A DNA stretch of 64,000 nt. Source: Pantoea eucrina (GTDB lineage: Bacteria; Pseudomonadota; Gammaproteobacteria; Enterobacterales; Enterobacteriaceae). A model generated the notes under the pieces. It did not search any database. It was given only the letters and a program-made list of their open reading frames with translations, and was not told where the DNA came from. The position numbers and the translations under genes were made by a program. The stretch covers positions 212,366 through 276,365 of the forward strand of contig NZ_MIPP01000001.1 of NCBI RefSeq assembly GCF_002095385.1, given 5' to 3'. Positions 22,266-32,581 of the stretch are shown piece by piece. Numbering within the stretch: the first letter of the stretch is position 1; each line of letters opens with the position of its first letter.

Positions 22266-23420
22266 ATGTTTGAACCTATGGAATTAACCAATGACGCGGT
22301 GATTAAAGTCATCGGCGTCGGCGGTGGCGGTGGCAACGCCGTAGAGCACATGGTGCGCGAGCGTATCGAAGGTGTGGAATTCTTTGCTGTAAACACGGAC
22401 GCTCAGGCGTTACGTAAAACAGCGGTCGGCCAGACGATCCAGATCGGGACCAATATCACCAAAGGTCTTGGCGCAGGGGCTAACCCGGAAGTCGGTCGTA
22501 CCTCAGCGGAAGAAGATCGCGAAGCACTGCGTTCTGCGCTGGATGGGGCAGACATGGTGTTTATCGCAGCCGGTATGGGCGGCGGTACCGGTACCGGTGC
22601 TGCGCCTGTTGTCGCTGAAGTGGCTAAAGATCTCGGGATTCTGACCGTTGCTGTCGTGACCAAGCCGTTCAACTTTGAAGGCAAAAAACGTATGGCGTTT
22701 GCTGAGCAGGGTATTGCTGAGCTCTCCAAGCACGTTGACTCCCTGATCACCATCCCGAATGACAAACTGCTCAAAGTGCTGGGCCGCGGTATCTCGCTGC
22801 TGGACGCTTTTGGCGCAGCAAACGATGTACTGAAAGGTGCGGTTCAGGGTATTGCTGAACTGATTACCCGTCCGGGTCTGATGAACGTCGACTTTGCAGA
22901 CGTGCGTACCGTGATGTCAGAAATGGGTTATGCCATGATGGGCTCTGGCGTGGCGTGCGGTGAAGATCGTGCTGAAGAAGCTGCTGAAATGGCAATTTCC
23001 AGTCCGCTGCTGGAAGATATCGACCTCTCTGGCGCACGTGGCGTGCTGGTCAACATCACTGCCGGCTTCGATCTGCGTCTGGATGAGTTTGAAACCGTCG
23101 GTAATACTATCCGCGCATTCGCTTCTGACAATGCGACCGTGGTTATCGGTACCTCACTGGATCCAGAGATGAATGATGAGCTGCGTGTCACCGTCGTGGC
23201 CACCGGCATCGGTATGGATAAGCGTCCGGAAATCACTCTGGTGACCAATAAACCTGCTTCGCAACCGGTTATGGATCACCGCTATCAGCAGCACGGCATG
23301 GCGCCGCTGCCGCAGGAGCAGAAACCTGCTGCGAAAGTTGTTAACGAACAGCCGGCCGCTTCCGGTAAAGAGCCTGACTATCTTGATATTCCAGCGTTCC
23401 TGCGTAAACAGGCAGATTAA
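22266..23420 (+). CDS. ftsZ: Cell division GTPase FtsZ
   Basis: Tubulin homologue that forms the Z ring. 384 residues (383 in E. coli). GTP-binding GVGGGGGNAVEHM near 16, tubulin signature GGGTGTGAAPVVAE near 105, synergy loop residues NVDFADVRTVM near 205 and the conserved C-terminal tail DYLDIPAFLRKQAD that binds FtsA and ZipA. Its ribosome site is CGGAGAG. Confidence 0.98.
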   Translation: MFEPMELTNDAVIKVIGVGGGGGNAVEHMVRERIEGVEFFAVNTDAQALRKTAVGQTIQIGTNITKGLGAGANPEVGRTSAEEDREALRSALDGADMVFIAAGMGGGTGTGAAPVVAEVAKDLGILTVAVVTKPFNFEGKKRMAFAEQGIAELSKHVDSLITIPNDKLLKVLGRGISLLDAFGAANDVLKGAVQGIAELITRPGLMNVDFADVRTVMSEMGYAMMGSGVACGEDRAEEAAEMAISSPLLEDIDLSGARGVLVNITAGFDLRLDEFETVGNTIRAFASDNATVVIGTSLDPEMNDELRVTVVATGIGMDKRPEITLVTNKPASQPVMDHRYQQHGMAPLPQEQKPAAKVVNEQPAASGKEPDYLDIPAFLRKQAD

Positions 23421-23470
23421 GAATAAGCTGATAATTGGGATTTCCCGCTCTTTGTGCTAAAGTCTTCGCC

Positions 23471-23493
23471 CGCCGGTAATTTATACTGGCGGT
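23471..23493 (+). repeat. Hairpin in the ftsZ-lpxC spacer
   Basis: CCGCCGGTA / TACTGGCGG with a 5-base loop (one G-T pair), 28 bases upstream of the lpxC start. No T run. It may be an RNA processing or stability element, or part of the lpxC leader. Confidence 0.35.
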
Positions 23494-23520
23494 CGGATGG
23501 TAATATTGCGAGATAATGCG

Positions 23521-24438
23521 ATGATCAAACAAAGGACACTAAAACGTATTGTTCAGGCGACTGGCGTCGGTTTACATACCGGCAAAAAAGTCACGCTGAC
23601 TTTACGCCCTGCGTCGGCTAACACCGGGGTCATCTATCGTCGCACCGACTTGAATCCACCGGTTGATTTCCCGGCTGATGCAAAATACGTGCGCGACACC
23701 ATGCTGAGTACCTGCCTGGTGAACGATGAAGGCGTACGTATTTCAACGGTAGAACACCTGAACGCCGCGCTGGCGGGTCTGGGTATCGATAACATTATTG
23801 TGGAAGTCGATGCACCAGAAATTCCAATTATGGATGGCAGCGCAGCACCTTTCGTCTACCTGCTGATGGACGCAGGTGTGGAAGAGCTTAACAGCGCGAA
23901 AAAATTTGTACGCGTTAAGCAGGCGGTACGGGTAGAAGATGGTGATAAGTGGGCTGAGATCAAACCGTATAACGGTTTCTCGCTCGATTTCACTATCGAT
24001 TTCAAACATCCGGCTATCGATTCAAGCTCGCAGCGTTACCAGCTCAACTTCTCGGCTGAGGCATTTGTCCGCCAGATCAGCCGTGCGCGCACCTTTGGCT
24101 TTATGCGTGAAATTGAATATCTGCAGTCTAAAGGCCTGTGCCTGGGCGGTAGTTTAGATTGTGCGATTGGCCTTGATGATTTCCGCGTGCTGAATGAAGA
24201 TGGCCTGCGCTTTGAAGATGAGTTTGTACGGCACAAAATGCTGGATGCTATCGGCGATCTGTTTATGTGTGGTCACAACGTGATTGGTGCCTTTTCGGCG
24301 TTTAAATCAGGCCATGCGTTAAACAACAAGCTGCTGCAGGCTGTCCTGGCGAAACAGGAAGCCTGGGAGTGGGCCACCTTCGAAGATGAAGCTGAGCTGC
24401 CGCTGGCGTTTAAAGCACCTAATTTAGTCCTGGCTTAA
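23521..24438 (+). CDS. lpxC: UDP-3-O-acyl-GlcNAc deacetylase
   Basis: Committed zinc-dependent step of lipid A synthesis. With the ATG at 23521 ([20 protein letters not shown]) it is 305 residues, as in E. coli; the longer frame to 23497 is not conserved. Zinc/catalytic elements: VEHLNAAL near residue 78 and HKMLDAIGD near 238. The C-terminus, which in E. coli carries the FtsH degradation signal, ends FKAPNLVLA. Confidence 0.97.
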   Translation: MIKQRTLKRIVQATGVGLHTGKKVTLTLRPASANTGVIYRRTDLNPPVDFPADAKYVRDTMLSTCLVNDEGVRISTVEHLNAALAGLGIDNIIVEVDAPEIPIMDGSAAPFVYLLMDAGVEELNSAKKFVRVKQAVRVEDGDKWAEIKPYNGFSLDFTIDFKHPAIDSSSQRYQLNFSAEAFVRQISRARTFGFMREIEYLQSKGLCLGGSLDCAIGLDDFRVLNEDGLRFEDEFVRHKMLDAIGDLFMCGHNVIGAFSAFKSGHALNNKLLQAVLAKQEAWEWATFEDEAELPLAFKAPNLVLA

Positions 24439-24454
24439 CAGCCGGTCATAAGAA

Positions 24455-24504
24455 CGGCGGATACCCTGACACTCTCTCCGGTCAGCGGTATCCGCCGTTT
24501 TTTT
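24455..24504 (+). terminator. dcw cluster terminator after lpxC
   Basis: Long stem CGGCGGATACC / GGTATCCGCCG, extended inward by CTGAC / GTCAG across a bulge, followed by seven T. Strong intrinsic terminator that separates the dcw cluster from secM-secA. Confidence 0.9.
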
Positions 24505-24704
24505 CGCCTCTCTGATGGCGTGGAAGCCCGCCCGCAAAATGCCCGCCTGTCTGGTGAAATGCTGTACGAAAAGCGTGAAATCCGCCGTAAGCCGCCCGAT
24601 CTCTGCTGTGGAAGCCGTACATAAGTGCTATTATCTGGCGCTCATATAAGCGGGCTGACAGCATGTCAGCCGCATGGATGTGTTATTAACGTTGCGGACG
24701 GATT

Positions 24705-25205
24705 GTGATCGGACTCTTTTCACGCTGGCGACAATTAGGCAGGCGCTATTTCTGGCCACATCTCCTGCTGGGGATGGTGGCGGCCAGTCTGGGCCTGCCT
24801 GCCTGCGCGCAAAACGCCGAGCCTTCCGCCAGCGACTCCCCGGTCAGCAGCCTGTTCACCGGCAATGTGGTTCACTTTGATCACCTGATCCGGCTGCAGG
24901 AGAGCGCCCGCCGGCCTGGCGCTAATGTCGATTACTGGCATCAGCACGCTATCCGCACGGTGATCCGCCACCTCTCATTCAGTCTGTCACCGGCCACCGA
25001 AGCTGAAGCTGAAATCGCGCTGCCGCTTGCCGTACAGAAGCTGGCGCTGATTGATTCGCTGCAGGCGCTGCTGACATCGCCTGTGCAGCCGCAGCCCGCG
25101 CATCTGAAACTGCCGTACGCCTGCTATCACTCTCCGATAGCTCATGCCGTTGCTGACTGGCAGGCTACCAGCGATGGTATCCGCGCCGGACCTTTCGTTG
25201 CCTGA
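24705..25205 (+). CDS. secM: Secretion monitor SecM
   Basis: Arrest peptide whose stalling exposes the secA ribosome site when Sec export is poor. GTG start, 166 residues (170 in E. coli). The long signal sequence is well conserved (RYFWPHLLLGMVAASLGLPA), as is DYWHQHAIRTVIRHLSFS. The arrest region reads WQATSDGIRAGP followed by FVA-stop. Relative to the E. coli pattern FxxxxWIxxxxGIRAGP, Trp and GIRAGP are kept but the Phe position is His and the Ile position is Gln. LPAC at the signal end resembles a weak lipobox. It lies 72 bases upstream of secA. Confidence 0.93.
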   Translation: MIGLFSRWRQLGRRYFWPHLLLGMVAASLGLPACAQNAEPSASDSPVSSLFTGNVVHFDHLIRLQESARRPGANVDYWHQHAIRTVIRHLSFSLSPATEAEAEIALPLAVQKLALIDSLQALLTSPVQPQPAHLKLPYACYHSPIAHAVADWQATSDGIRAGPFVA

Positions 25206-25277
25206 TTACGCCCCCCTTTTCCCCTTTTTAAGAGTTAACCGGCCGCGATATCCCGGCTGATAAGAGAAAAATTGAAC

Positions 25278-27983
25278 ATGTTAATCAAACTGTTAACGAA
25301 AGTGTTTGGCAGCAGCAACGATCGTACGCTGCGCCGCATGCGCAAAGCTGTAGATGTCATCAATAAGATGGAACCTGAGTTCGTCAAACTGTCAGATGAT
25401 GAACTGAAAGCCAAAACCAATGAATTCCGCGCGCGTCTGGAAAAGGGCGAAGCGCTGGAGAGCCTGATCCCGGAAGCGTTCGCCACCGTACGCGAAGCGA
25501 GTAAGCGCGTATTTGGCATGCGCCACTTCGATGTGCAGCTGATTGGCGGTATGGTGCTGAATGAGCGGTGCATTGCGGAGATGCGTACTGGTGAAGGTAA
25601 AACGCTGACCGCCACGCTGCCCGCTTACCTGAACGCGCTGAGCGGCAAAGGCGTGCACGTAGTTACCGTCAACGACTATCTGGCACAACGTGATGCAGAG
25701 AACAACCGCGCGCTGTTTGAGTTTCTGGGCCTGAGTATCGGTATCAACCTGCCAGGCATGCCTGCGGTTGCCAAGCGTGAAGCTTACGCGGCTGATATCA
25801 CCTACGGCACCAATAACGAATATGGCTTTGACTACCTGCGCGACAACATGGCATTCAGCCCGGAAGAGCGCGTACAGCGTAAGCTGCACTATGCGCTGGT
25901 GGATGAAGTCGACTCCATTCTGATTGATGAAGCGCGTACGCCGCTGATTATTTCGGGTCCGGCGGAAGATAGCTCCGATCTCTATATCAAGGTCAATAAA
26001 ATCATCCCGCACCTGGTTCGTCAGGAAAAAGAAGATTCTGACAACTTCCAGGGAGAAGGCGACTTCTGGGTCGATGAGAAAGCGCGTCAGGCGCACATGA
26101 CTGAGCGCGGCCTGGTCAAGGTTGAAGAGCTGCTGGTCAGCCAGGGCATTATGGAAGAGGGCGAGTCGCTCTACTCGCCAACCAATATTATGCTGATGCA
26201 TCACGTCACCGCTGCGCTGCGTGCGCACGCGCTCTTCACGCGTGACGTCGACTATATCGTTAAAGAGGGTGAGGTCATCATTGTTGATGAGCACACCGGC
26301 CGTACCATGCAGGGGCGCCGCTGGTCTGATGGTCTGCATCAGGCTATTGAAGCCAAAGAGGGAGCGGATATCCAGAATGAGAACCAGACGCTGGCGTCCA
26401 TCACCTTCCAGAACTACTTCCGTCTGTATGAGAAGCTGGCCGGTATGACCGGTACGGCGGACACCGAAGCGTTTGAATTCAGCTCGATTTACAAGCTCGA
26501 CACTATCGTGGTGCCAACTAACCGTCCGATGGTGCGTAAAGACATGGCCGATCTGGTCTACATGACCGAGAAAGAGAAGATCGATGCCATCATTGAAGAT
26601 ATTCGTACCTGTACGGCAAAAGGCCAGCCGGTGCTGGTGGGGACTATTTCGATTGAGAAATCAGAAGTGGTCTCTAATGAACTGACGCGCGCCGGTATTA
26701 AACACAGCGTGCTGAACGCCAAATTCCACGCCAGCGAAGCCGATATTGTAGCGCAGGCAGGCCAGCCGGGAGCGGTGACTATCGCGACCAACATGGCGGG
26801 TCGTGGTACCGACATCGTGCTGGGTGGCAGCTGGCAGGCTGAAGTGGCCGCGCTGGAAGCGCCGTCTGAAGAGCAGGTGCAGGCGATTAAAGAGGCGTGG
26901 AAACTGCGTCACGATGCCGTACTGGCCTCAGGCGGTCTGCATATCATCGGTACTGAGCGTCATGAATCACGTCGTATCGATAACCAGTTGCGCGGCCGTG
27001 CCGGTCGTCAGGGCGATGCCGGCTCTTCTCGCTTCTACCTCTCTATGGAAGATGCACTGATGCGTATCTTCGCCTCCGATCGCGTTTCGAACATGATGCG
27101 CAAACTTGGCATGAAGCCAGGTGAGGCGATTGAGCATCCATGGGTGACCAAAGCGATCGCAAACGCGCAGCGCAAGGTTGAGAGCCGCAACTTCGATATT
27201 CGTAAGCAGCTGCTGGAGTATGATGACGTCGCAAACGACCAGCGTCGTGCTATCTACAGCCAGCGTAATGAACTGCTGGATGTCTCTGATGTGTCTGACA
27301 CCATCAATAGCATTCGTGAGGATGTGTTTAAGGCGACAATCGACACCTATATTCCGCCGCAGTCGCTGGAAGAGATGTGGGACGTGCCGGGCCTGGAAGA
27401 GCGTCTGCGCACCGATTTTGATCTCGATCTGCCGGTTGCTGAGTGGCTGGATAAAGAGCCGGATCTGCATGAAGAGACGCTGCGTGAACGGATCATGACC
27501 CGCGCGCGCGAAAGCTATGCGGCGAAAGAAGAGGTTGTCGGCACCGAAATGATGCGCAACTTCGAAAAAGGCGTGATGCTGCAGACGCTGGATTCGCTGT
27601 GGAAAGAGCATCTGGCGGCGATGGACTATCTGCGTCAGGGGATCCATCTGCGCGGCTATGCCCAGAAAGATCCCAAGCAGGAATATAAGCGCGAATCCTT
27701 TGCCATGTTTGCGGCAATGCTGGAGTCACTGAAGTATGAAGTGATCAGCACGCTGAGCAAGGTTCAGGTGCGGATGCCGGAAGAAGTTGAAGCGATGGAG
27801 CAGCAGCGTCGCGAAGAAGCTGAACGTCTGGCACAGCAGCAGCAGCTGAGTCACGTGGATGATGAAACCGCCGCCGCCGAGGCGCTTGCCGCCCAGGGTG
27901 GTGAACGTAAAACCGGGCGTAACGATCCCTGCCCGTGTGGCTCGGGCAAAAAGTATAAGCAGTGTCACGGCCGTCTGGCCTGA
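25278..27983 (+). CDS. secA: Preprotein translocase motor ATPase SecA
   Basis: Drives proteins through SecYEG. The ATG at 25278 ([12 protein letters not shown]) gives 901 residues, the E. coli length. Walker A MRTGEGKT near 102, Walker [16 protein letters not shown] near 206, helicase motif GRAGRQGD, and a C-terminal SecB-binding zinc site [14 protein letters not shown]. Regulated translationally through upstream secM. Confidence 0.98.
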   Translation: MLIKLLTKVFGSSNDRTLRRMRKAVDVINKMEPEFVKLSDDELKAKTNEFRARLEKGEALESLIPEAFATVREASKRVFGMRHFDVQLIGGMVLNERCIAEMRTGEGKTLTATLPAYLNALSGKGVHVVTVNDYLAQRDAENNRALFEFLGLSIGINLPGMPAVAKREAYAADITYGTNNEYGFDYLRDNMAFSPEERVQRKLHYALVDEVDSILIDEARTPLIISGPAEDSSDLYIKVNKIIPHLVRQEKEDSDNFQGEGDFWVDEKARQAHMTERGLVKVEELLVSQGIMEEGESLYSPTNIMLMHHVTAALRAHALFTRDVDYIVKEGEVIIVDEHTGRTMQGRRWSDGLHQAIEAKEGADIQNENQTLASITFQNYFRLYEKLAGMTGTADTEAFEFSSIYKLDTIVVPTNRPMVRKDMADLVYMTEKEKIDAIIEDIRTCTAKGQPVLVGTISIEKSEVVSNELTRAGIKHSVLNAKFHASEADIVAQAGQPGAVTIATNMAGRGTDIVLGGSWQAEVAALEAPSEEQVQAIKEAWKLRHDAVLASGGLHIIGTERHESRRIDNQLRGRAGRQGDAGSSRFYLSMEDALMRIFASDRVSNMMRKLGMKPGEAIEHPWVTKAIANAQRKVESRNFDIRKQLLEYDDVANDQRRAIYSQRNELLDVSDVSDTINSIREDVFKATIDTYIPPQSLEEMWDVPGLEERLRTDFDLDLPVAEWLDKEPDLHEETLRERIMTRARESYAAKEEVVGTEMMRNFEKGVMLQTLDSLWKEHLAAMDYLRQGIHLRGYAQKDPKQEYKRESFAMFAAMLESLKYEVISTLSKVQVRMPEEVEAMEQQRREEAERLAQQQQLSHVDDETAAAEALAAQGGERKTGRNDPCPCGSGKKYKQCHGRLA

Positions 27984-27989
27984 CCCTGA

Positions 27990-28016
27990 AAAGGAGCCTG
28001 CGGGCTCCTTTTTTTT
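27990..28016 (+). terminator. secM-secA terminator
   Basis: AAGGAGCC / GGCTCCTT stem with a TGCG loop and a run of eight T, directly after the secA stop. Confidence 0.92.
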
Positions 28017-28108
28017 ACGGTTATGACGCCGTTCAGGCCGGGTTATTAACATCCGCGCCGCGCTGTTTTACACTTTGCGCACTTTGATAATAAAGCGGGA
28101 TCAACTCT

Positions 28109-28504
28109 ATGAAGCACCTGCAGGTCGCAGTCGGCATTATCCGTAATGCCAGCCGCCAGATTTTCCTTGCGCAGCGCGCAGCCAGCTCTTATATGGCAAA
28201 CAAATGGGAGTTCCCCGGCGGAAAAATTGAACAGAATGAAAGTGCGGAGCAGGCGCTGAAGCGTGAGCTTATGGAGGAAACCGGTATTGAGGTGACCCGT
28301 GCGACCGCAATCGGCCAGGCTGACCACGCCTATGATGACCTGCGCGTCACGCTGCATTTCTTTCTGGTGGAAGCGTGGCAGGGTGAGCCATGGGGACGCG
28401 AGGGGCAGCCGCAGCGCTGGGTAGCGCAGCGCGATCTTATTGCAGAGGAGTTTCCGGCTGCAAACCATGCGCTGATTGCCCGTCTGGTGGCGGACGAACT
28501 CTGA
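28109..28504 (+). CDS. mutT: 8-oxo-dGTP diphosphatase MutT
   Basis: Hydrolyses 8-oxo-dGTP to prevent A:T-to-C:G mutations. 131 residues (129 in E. coli). A full Nudix box spans residues 38-60 (GGKIEQNESAEQALKREL followed by MEETG). Separated from secA by a terminator and a ~95-base spacer that probably carries its own promoter. Confidence 0.96.
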   Translation: MKHLQVAVGIIRNASRQIFLAQRAASSYMANKWEFPGGKIEQNESAEQALKRELMEETGIEVTRATAIGQADHAYDDLRVTLHFFLVEAWQGEPWGREGQPQRWVAQRDLIAEEFPAANHALIARLVADEL

Positions 28505-28506
28505 AA

Positions 28507-28531
28507 CAGGGGCGCGATGCCCCTGCTGTTT
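28507..28531 (+). terminator. mutT terminator
   Basis: CAGGGGC / GCCCCTG stem, 5-base loop, then CTGTTTT. It lies between the convergent mutT and yacG stops. Confidence 0.75.
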
Positions 28532-28728
28532 TATTGCTGCTCTTCACTCCACTCATCGCTGTCGGTCTGGTCGCCACTGCTGGGAATGCGTTTTTCCTCT
28601 GCGGCCCATTCGCCTAGATCAATCAGCTGACAGCGTTTGCTGCAGAACGGACGCCACGGGCTCAGTTCATCCCACATCACATCTCTGCCGCAGTTCGGGC
28701 AGGGTACGGTAATCATCTCTTCCGGCAT
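28531..28728 (-). CDS. yacG: DNA gyrase inhibitor YacG (zinc-binding)
   Basis: 65-residue zinc protein of the YacG family, which in E. coli binds GyrB and inhibits gyrase. Four zinc ligands CPNC ... CSKRC at residues 9-12 and about 29-33; acidic, disordered C-terminal tail. Forms a minus-strand operon with zapD (8-base gap) and coaE. Confidence 0.95.
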   Translation of the reverse strand: MPEEMITVPCPNCGRDVMWDELSPWRPFCSKRCQLIDLGEWAAEEKRIPSSGDQTDSDEWSEEQQ

Positions 28729-28736
28729 AATATCCT

Positions 28737-29480
28737 CTAACAGCAGGCCAGTTCAAAATTCAGGCGGGCAGGCACCGCGCCCTGTTCGCTATCCAGAGGC
28801 AAAAAACGAATAGCGTAACGGCTTTTATGACCTGAAATCTGCGGATAGAGCGCATCTTCCAGCGTCAGCCGCAGCCGCAGCAGGTCTGCTCCTTCAGCAT
28901 CGTCCTGATAAAATCCATTCAGGCTGGTCTGATGACGAAATACGCCAGACTGGCGGATAAGATCGAGGATCATCATCAGGCTGTTACGCAGCGGCTCAAG
29001 CGATGCCAGCCAGCCAGCTACCTGCGTATCGCGCAGCGTCTGCTCCTGGTGCAGCCAGATGTGCAGGCCAGGTAAATCAAAACTGCAGCAGCCGCCGGGA
29101 ATGCTGAGACGCTGACGTACCAGCGATATCAGCCGATCGTCACGCAGATGCTGGCCCATACGCGGTGCGCTCAGCAGCTCAGCGGAGAGCTGTTTAAGGC
29201 GGTTGCTGAGCTGGCTTACCGTCTGCTCATCAACACCGGGCACATCCAGCCAGGCGCGCAGTTTCTGCTGCTGACGCTCCAGCTCTTTAAGCAGCTCGGT
29301 CCGCATATCGCCGCGCTCAAAAATATCCAGCAGGTCGGCAAGAATGCGAAACACGCCCAGTGCGGCAACGGAATGATTCACCGGTACCGTTTCATGCAGC
29401 TGATTGAGTAAAAACTCGACGCGCAGCCAGGTGCGCATCTTCTCATTCAGCGGATGCTCAAACAGAACAACTGTACTCAT
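28737..29480 (-). CDS. zapD: Cell division protein ZapD
   Basis: Cross-links FtsZ filaments through the FtsZ C-terminal tail. The ATG at 29480 ([20 protein letters not shown]) gives 247 residues, the E. coli length; the longer upstream frame reads into coaE and is unconserved. Mostly helical with a C-terminal beta domain. Starts 4 bases after the coaE stop. Confidence 0.96.
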   Translation of the reverse strand: MSTVVLFEHPLNEKMRTWLRVEFLLNQLHETVPVNHSVAALGVFRILADLLDIFERGDMRTELLKELERQQQKLRAWLDVPGVDEQTVSQLSNRLKQLSAELLSAPRMGQHLRDDRLISLVRQRLSIPGGCCSFDLPGLHIWLHQEQTLRDTQVAGWLASLEPLRNSLMMILDLIRQSGVFRHQTSLNGFYQDDAEGADLLRLRLTLEDALYPQISGHKSRYAIRFLPLDSEQGAVPARLNFELACC

Positions 29481-29484
29481 TATC

Positions 29485-30093
29485 TTAATCCCGTCCGGTT
29501 GCTGCCAGGCGCAAATAACGCTGGTGAAGTTCAGCAACCCGCGGCAGCACCTGTTCGGGTGTGCCGCTATTATCAATAATATCATCGGCGCAGGCGAGGC
29601 GCTGTTCGCGGCTCACCTGCGCAGCAAGAATACGTTGTGCCTGGCTCAGCGACACGCCGTCGCGCTGACGCGTACGCTGCAGCTGAACCGCTTCATCTAC
29701 ATCGACCACCAGCACGCGATCGGCCTGGCGCTGCAGGTTGTTTTCAATCAGCAGGGGAACCACCCATAGAACATAAGAGGATGACGCCTGCGCCCTGAGC
29801 TGTTGAGTACGGGCATTAATCAGCGGATGCAGCAGCTGATTAAGCCAGTTTTTCTCCTGCGGCTGCTGGAAAATAATCTCCCGCAGACGAGCGCGATAGA
29901 GCGTGCCTTCTGCCGTCAGAATGGATTCGCCATGGCGTTTTACAATCGCCTGTAGCGCTGGCGTGCCCGGCTCTACCACCTCGCGGGCGATCACATCAGC
30001 ATCAATGATCTCCACGCCCAGAGCAGCAAAGGCGTTAGCGACGGTGCTTTTACCACTACCAATGCCGCCGGTAAGCGCAACGGTAAACAGCAT
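29485..30093 (-). CDS. coaE: Dephospho-CoA kinase
   Basis: Last step of coenzyme A synthesis. 202 residues (206 in E. coli). P-loop GGIGSGKST at residues 8-16, DADVIARE near 33 and PLLIENNL near 116. First gene of coaE-zapD-yacG, divergent from guaC. Confidence 0.97.
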   Translation of the reverse strand: MLFTVALTGGIGSGKSTVANAFAALGVEIIDADVIAREVVEPGTPALQAIVKRHGESILTAEGTLYRARLREIIFQQPQEKNWLNQLLHPLINARTQQLRAQASSSYVLWVVPLLIENNLQRQADRVLVVDVDEAVQLQRTRQRDGVSLSQAQRILAAQVSREQRLACADDIIDNSGTPEQVLPRVAELHQRYLRLAATGRD

Positions 30094-30311
30094 ATTTTTC
30101 TCCCGGTATGCAGCGCATCAGAGGGCGGCAGTGTCACAAAAGTGAGAAGGCGATCACATACTTAGCGATCGGCTAAATTTACCGGATTGTAGCGTAAGTA
30201 AAGTGAAATTCGCACCCTTGCCACCGCCGTTATGGCGCGTATGATAACGACACTGGAGCCGTGAGCGCTACCCGAACTGCGGTTCGTTTTCACTAACCAG
30301 GACCCTCTGCT

Positions 30312-31352
30312 ATGCGTATTGAAGAAGATATCAAACTGGGCTTTAAAGATGTGTTAATCCGCCCGAAACGCTCAACGCTCAAAAGCCGTTCTGATGTTGA
30401 ACTGGCACGCACCTTTACCTTTAAGCACTCCGCTCTGGAGTGGCGCGGCGTGCCGGTTATCGCGGCAAATATGGATACCGTTGGCACGTTCACCATGGCA
30501 GAAGCGCTGGCTGGTTTTGAGGTGCTTACTGCAGTTCATAAACACTATAGTATTGATGCATGGCAGGCGTTTATCCAGCGCGTGCCCACTTCCGTGCTGA
30601 AGTACGTCATGGTGTCAACCGGGACGTCAGAAGCGGATTTCACTAAACTGAATGCGATTCTTGCTCTCTCGCCGCAGCTTCAGTTTATCTGCATCGACGT
30701 GGCGAACGGCTATTCAGAGCACTTTGTTGCGTTTCTGCAGCGTGCGCGTGAACGCTTTCCGGATAAGACCATCTGCGCCGGTAACGTCGTGACGGGAGAG
30801 ATGGTGGAAGAGCTGATCCTGTCAGGTGCGGATATTGTCAAAGTAGGTATCGGCCCGGGATCGGTCTGCACAACGCGCATCAAAACCGGCGTCGGTTATC
30901 CGCAGCTGTCGGCGGTGATTGAGTGCGCCGATGCCGCGCACGGTCTGGGCGGACAGATTGTCAGCGACGGCGGCTGTTCCGTGCCGGGCGATATTGCCAA
31001 AGCGTTTGGCGGCGGCGCTGATTTCGTCATGCTGGGCGGTATGCTGGCGGCGCACGATGAGTGTGAAGGCACGCTTGTGGAAGAGCAGGGCGAGCAGTTT
31101 ATGCTGTTTTATGGCATGAGTTCTGAATCGGCGATGAAACGCCACGTGGGCGGCGTAGCGCAATACCGTGCGGCGGAGGGCAAGACCGTACGGCTGCCGT
31201 TGCGCGGGCCGGTTGCAGAGACCGTCAAAGATATTCTGGGCGGCCTGCGTTCAGCCTGTACCTACGTTGGCGCCGAACGTCTGAAAGAGCTGACCAAGCG
31301 TACAACGTTTATCCGCGTGGCAGAGCAGGAGAATCGCGTTTTCAACCGATAA
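30312..31352 (+). CDS. guaC: GMP reductase
   Basis: NADPH-dependent conversion of GMP to IMP in purine salvage. 346 residues (347 in E. coli). IMPDH/GMPR-type TIM barrel with the active-site cysteine in [11 protein letters not shown] near residue 186 and the phosphate-binding [22 protein letters not shown]. The CAGGACC ribosome site precedes it. A ~220-base divergent spacer toward coaE should hold both promoters. Confidence 0.97.
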   Translation: MRIEEDIKLGFKDVLIRPKRSTLKSRSDVELARTFTFKHSALEWRGVPVIAANMDTVGTFTMAEALAGFEVLTAVHKHYSIDAWQAFIQRVPTSVLKYVMVSTGTSEADFTKLNAILALSPQLQFICIDVANGYSEHFVAFLQRARERFPDKTICAGNVVTGEMVEELILSGADIVKVGIGPGSVCTTRIKTGVGYPQLSAVIECADAAHGLGGQIVSDGGCSVPGDIAKAFGGGADFVMLGGMLAAHDECEGTLVEEQGEQFMLFYGMSSESAMKRHVGGVAQYRAAEGKTVRLPLRGPVAETVKDILGGLRSACTYVGAERLKELTKRTTFIRVAEQENRVFNR

Positions 31353-31362
31353 ACCTTCCGGA

Positions 31363-31381
31363 CGGGCGCAGCAGGCGCCCG
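31363..31381. terminator. Hairpin between convergent guaC and hofC
   Basis: CGGGCGC / GCGCCCG with a 5-base loop, 10 bases after guaC and next to the hofC stop. There is no T run on either side, so it is a weak candidate. Confidence 0.4.
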
Positions 31382-32581
31382 CTAACGTATTACCTCTCCC
31401 AGACCAAATACCGGCAGATACATGGCGATAACCAGCGTGCCCACGATCGCACCGATCACCAGCATCATCGCCGGTTCAAGCGCAGCAGCCAGTGCCTCCG
31501 CCCGGTTTGAGGTTTCCGTTTCATGCCACTCTGCCAGCCGGGACAGCATGATATCAAGCGCGCCAGCCTCTTCCCCGGCTCCTGTCAGCTGGGCACAGAG
31601 CGGCGTAAACAGCGTATGCTGCTGCAGTGCCTGGTGCAGCGGGGCGCCGGCAGCGATATGCGCCTGCAGCTGTATAATCGCTTCGCGCCACAGGCGCGCC
31701 GTCAGCGTCATCTCCACTGTCTGCAGGCTGTGCAGCAGCGTAAGCCCTGCCTGCTGCGTCAGCTGCAAAATGGCATAAATCTGGCTGAGCTGCGCACCGC
31801 GCCAGAGCGGGGCGATCAGCGGCAGGCGCAGGATAAAATGCTGCAGGCGCCGCTGCCAGCGCGCGGAGCGGCATACAATCTGGCACGCTGCGATGGCGCA
31901 GCCGGCAGCGATCAACAGCAGCGGCAGTGCGGTCTGCTGCATGCCTTCTGACAGCGCGACAACGCCTGCGGTAAAGGCGGGCAGCGGTGCATCAAAGCTG
32001 GCATAGACGGCAGTAAACTCCGGCAGCACAAATAACAGCATACCGGCACTGACCGCCAGCGCCACCAGCAGGATAAAGAGCGGATAGCGCAGCGCTTTGC
32101 CAACCTTCTGGCGTAGCAGGCGCTGCTTTGTCTGCTGCTGCGCCAGCCGCAGGCAGCAGCTGTCGAGCTGTCCGGTGGTCTCACCGACCTGCATCAGCGC
32201 AGAAAAGAGGGGCGGAAAGAGATCGGGCCACGTGCGCAGCGCCTGCGAAAATGCCTCTCCGGCCAGCACCTGCTGCTGCAGACCCGCGAGCACTACGCGC
32301 CAGCCGGCATGCGGATGCCCCTGCGCCAGCAGCATCAGGCTTTCAGCCAGCGGTAACCCTGCTTTTAGCAGCGTAGCCAGCTGATGCATCAGCTCAATTT
32401 TTTGCTGCCATTTCCAGTCGCGTCGGCGCCAGCAGCGGCCGCGTTGCCAGCTCACGATCAGCATGCCGCGATCGGCGAGCTGATTCAGCAGCGCGGCCCG
32501 ATCGCGCAGCAGCGACTCTCCTGCCTGCAGCTCGCCCATGGTGTCCAGCGCCTGCCAGCGGTAGTGATAGAGTTTAGCCAT
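31382..32581 (-). CDS. hofC: Type IV pilus assembly-like inner membrane protein HofC (PilC/GspF family)
   Basis: 399 residues (400 in E. coli). Platform protein of the type IV pilin/type II secretion family with two GspF repeats and about three membrane helices (near 170-190, 215-235 and 375-395). It should connect the HofB ATPase to the assembling pilin. The start overlaps the hofB stop by 8 bases. Confidence 0.92.
   Translation of the reverse strand: MAKLYHYRWQALDTMGELQAGESLLRDRAALLNQLADRGMLIVSWQRGRCWRRRDWKWQQKIELMHQLATLLKAGLPLAESLMLLAQGHPHAGWRVVLAGLQQQVLAGEAFSQALRTWPDLFPPLFSALMQVGETTGQLDSCCLRLAQQQTKQRLLRQKVGKALRYPLFILLVALAVSAGMLLFVLPEFTAVYASFDAPLPAFTAGVVALSEGMQQTALPLLLIAAGCAIAACQIVCRSARWQRRLQHFILRLPLIAPLWRGAQLSQIYAILQLTQQAGLTLLHSLQTVEMTLTARLWREAIIQLQAHIAAGAPLHQALQQHTLFTPLCAQLTGAGEEAGALDIMLSRLAEWHETETSNRAEALAAALEPAMMLVIGAIVGTLVIAMYLPVFGLGEVIR

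Noticed and set aside
24674..24880. 68-codon ORF overlapping the start of secM
   Set aside because: Different frame from the conserved SecM signal sequence; no support.
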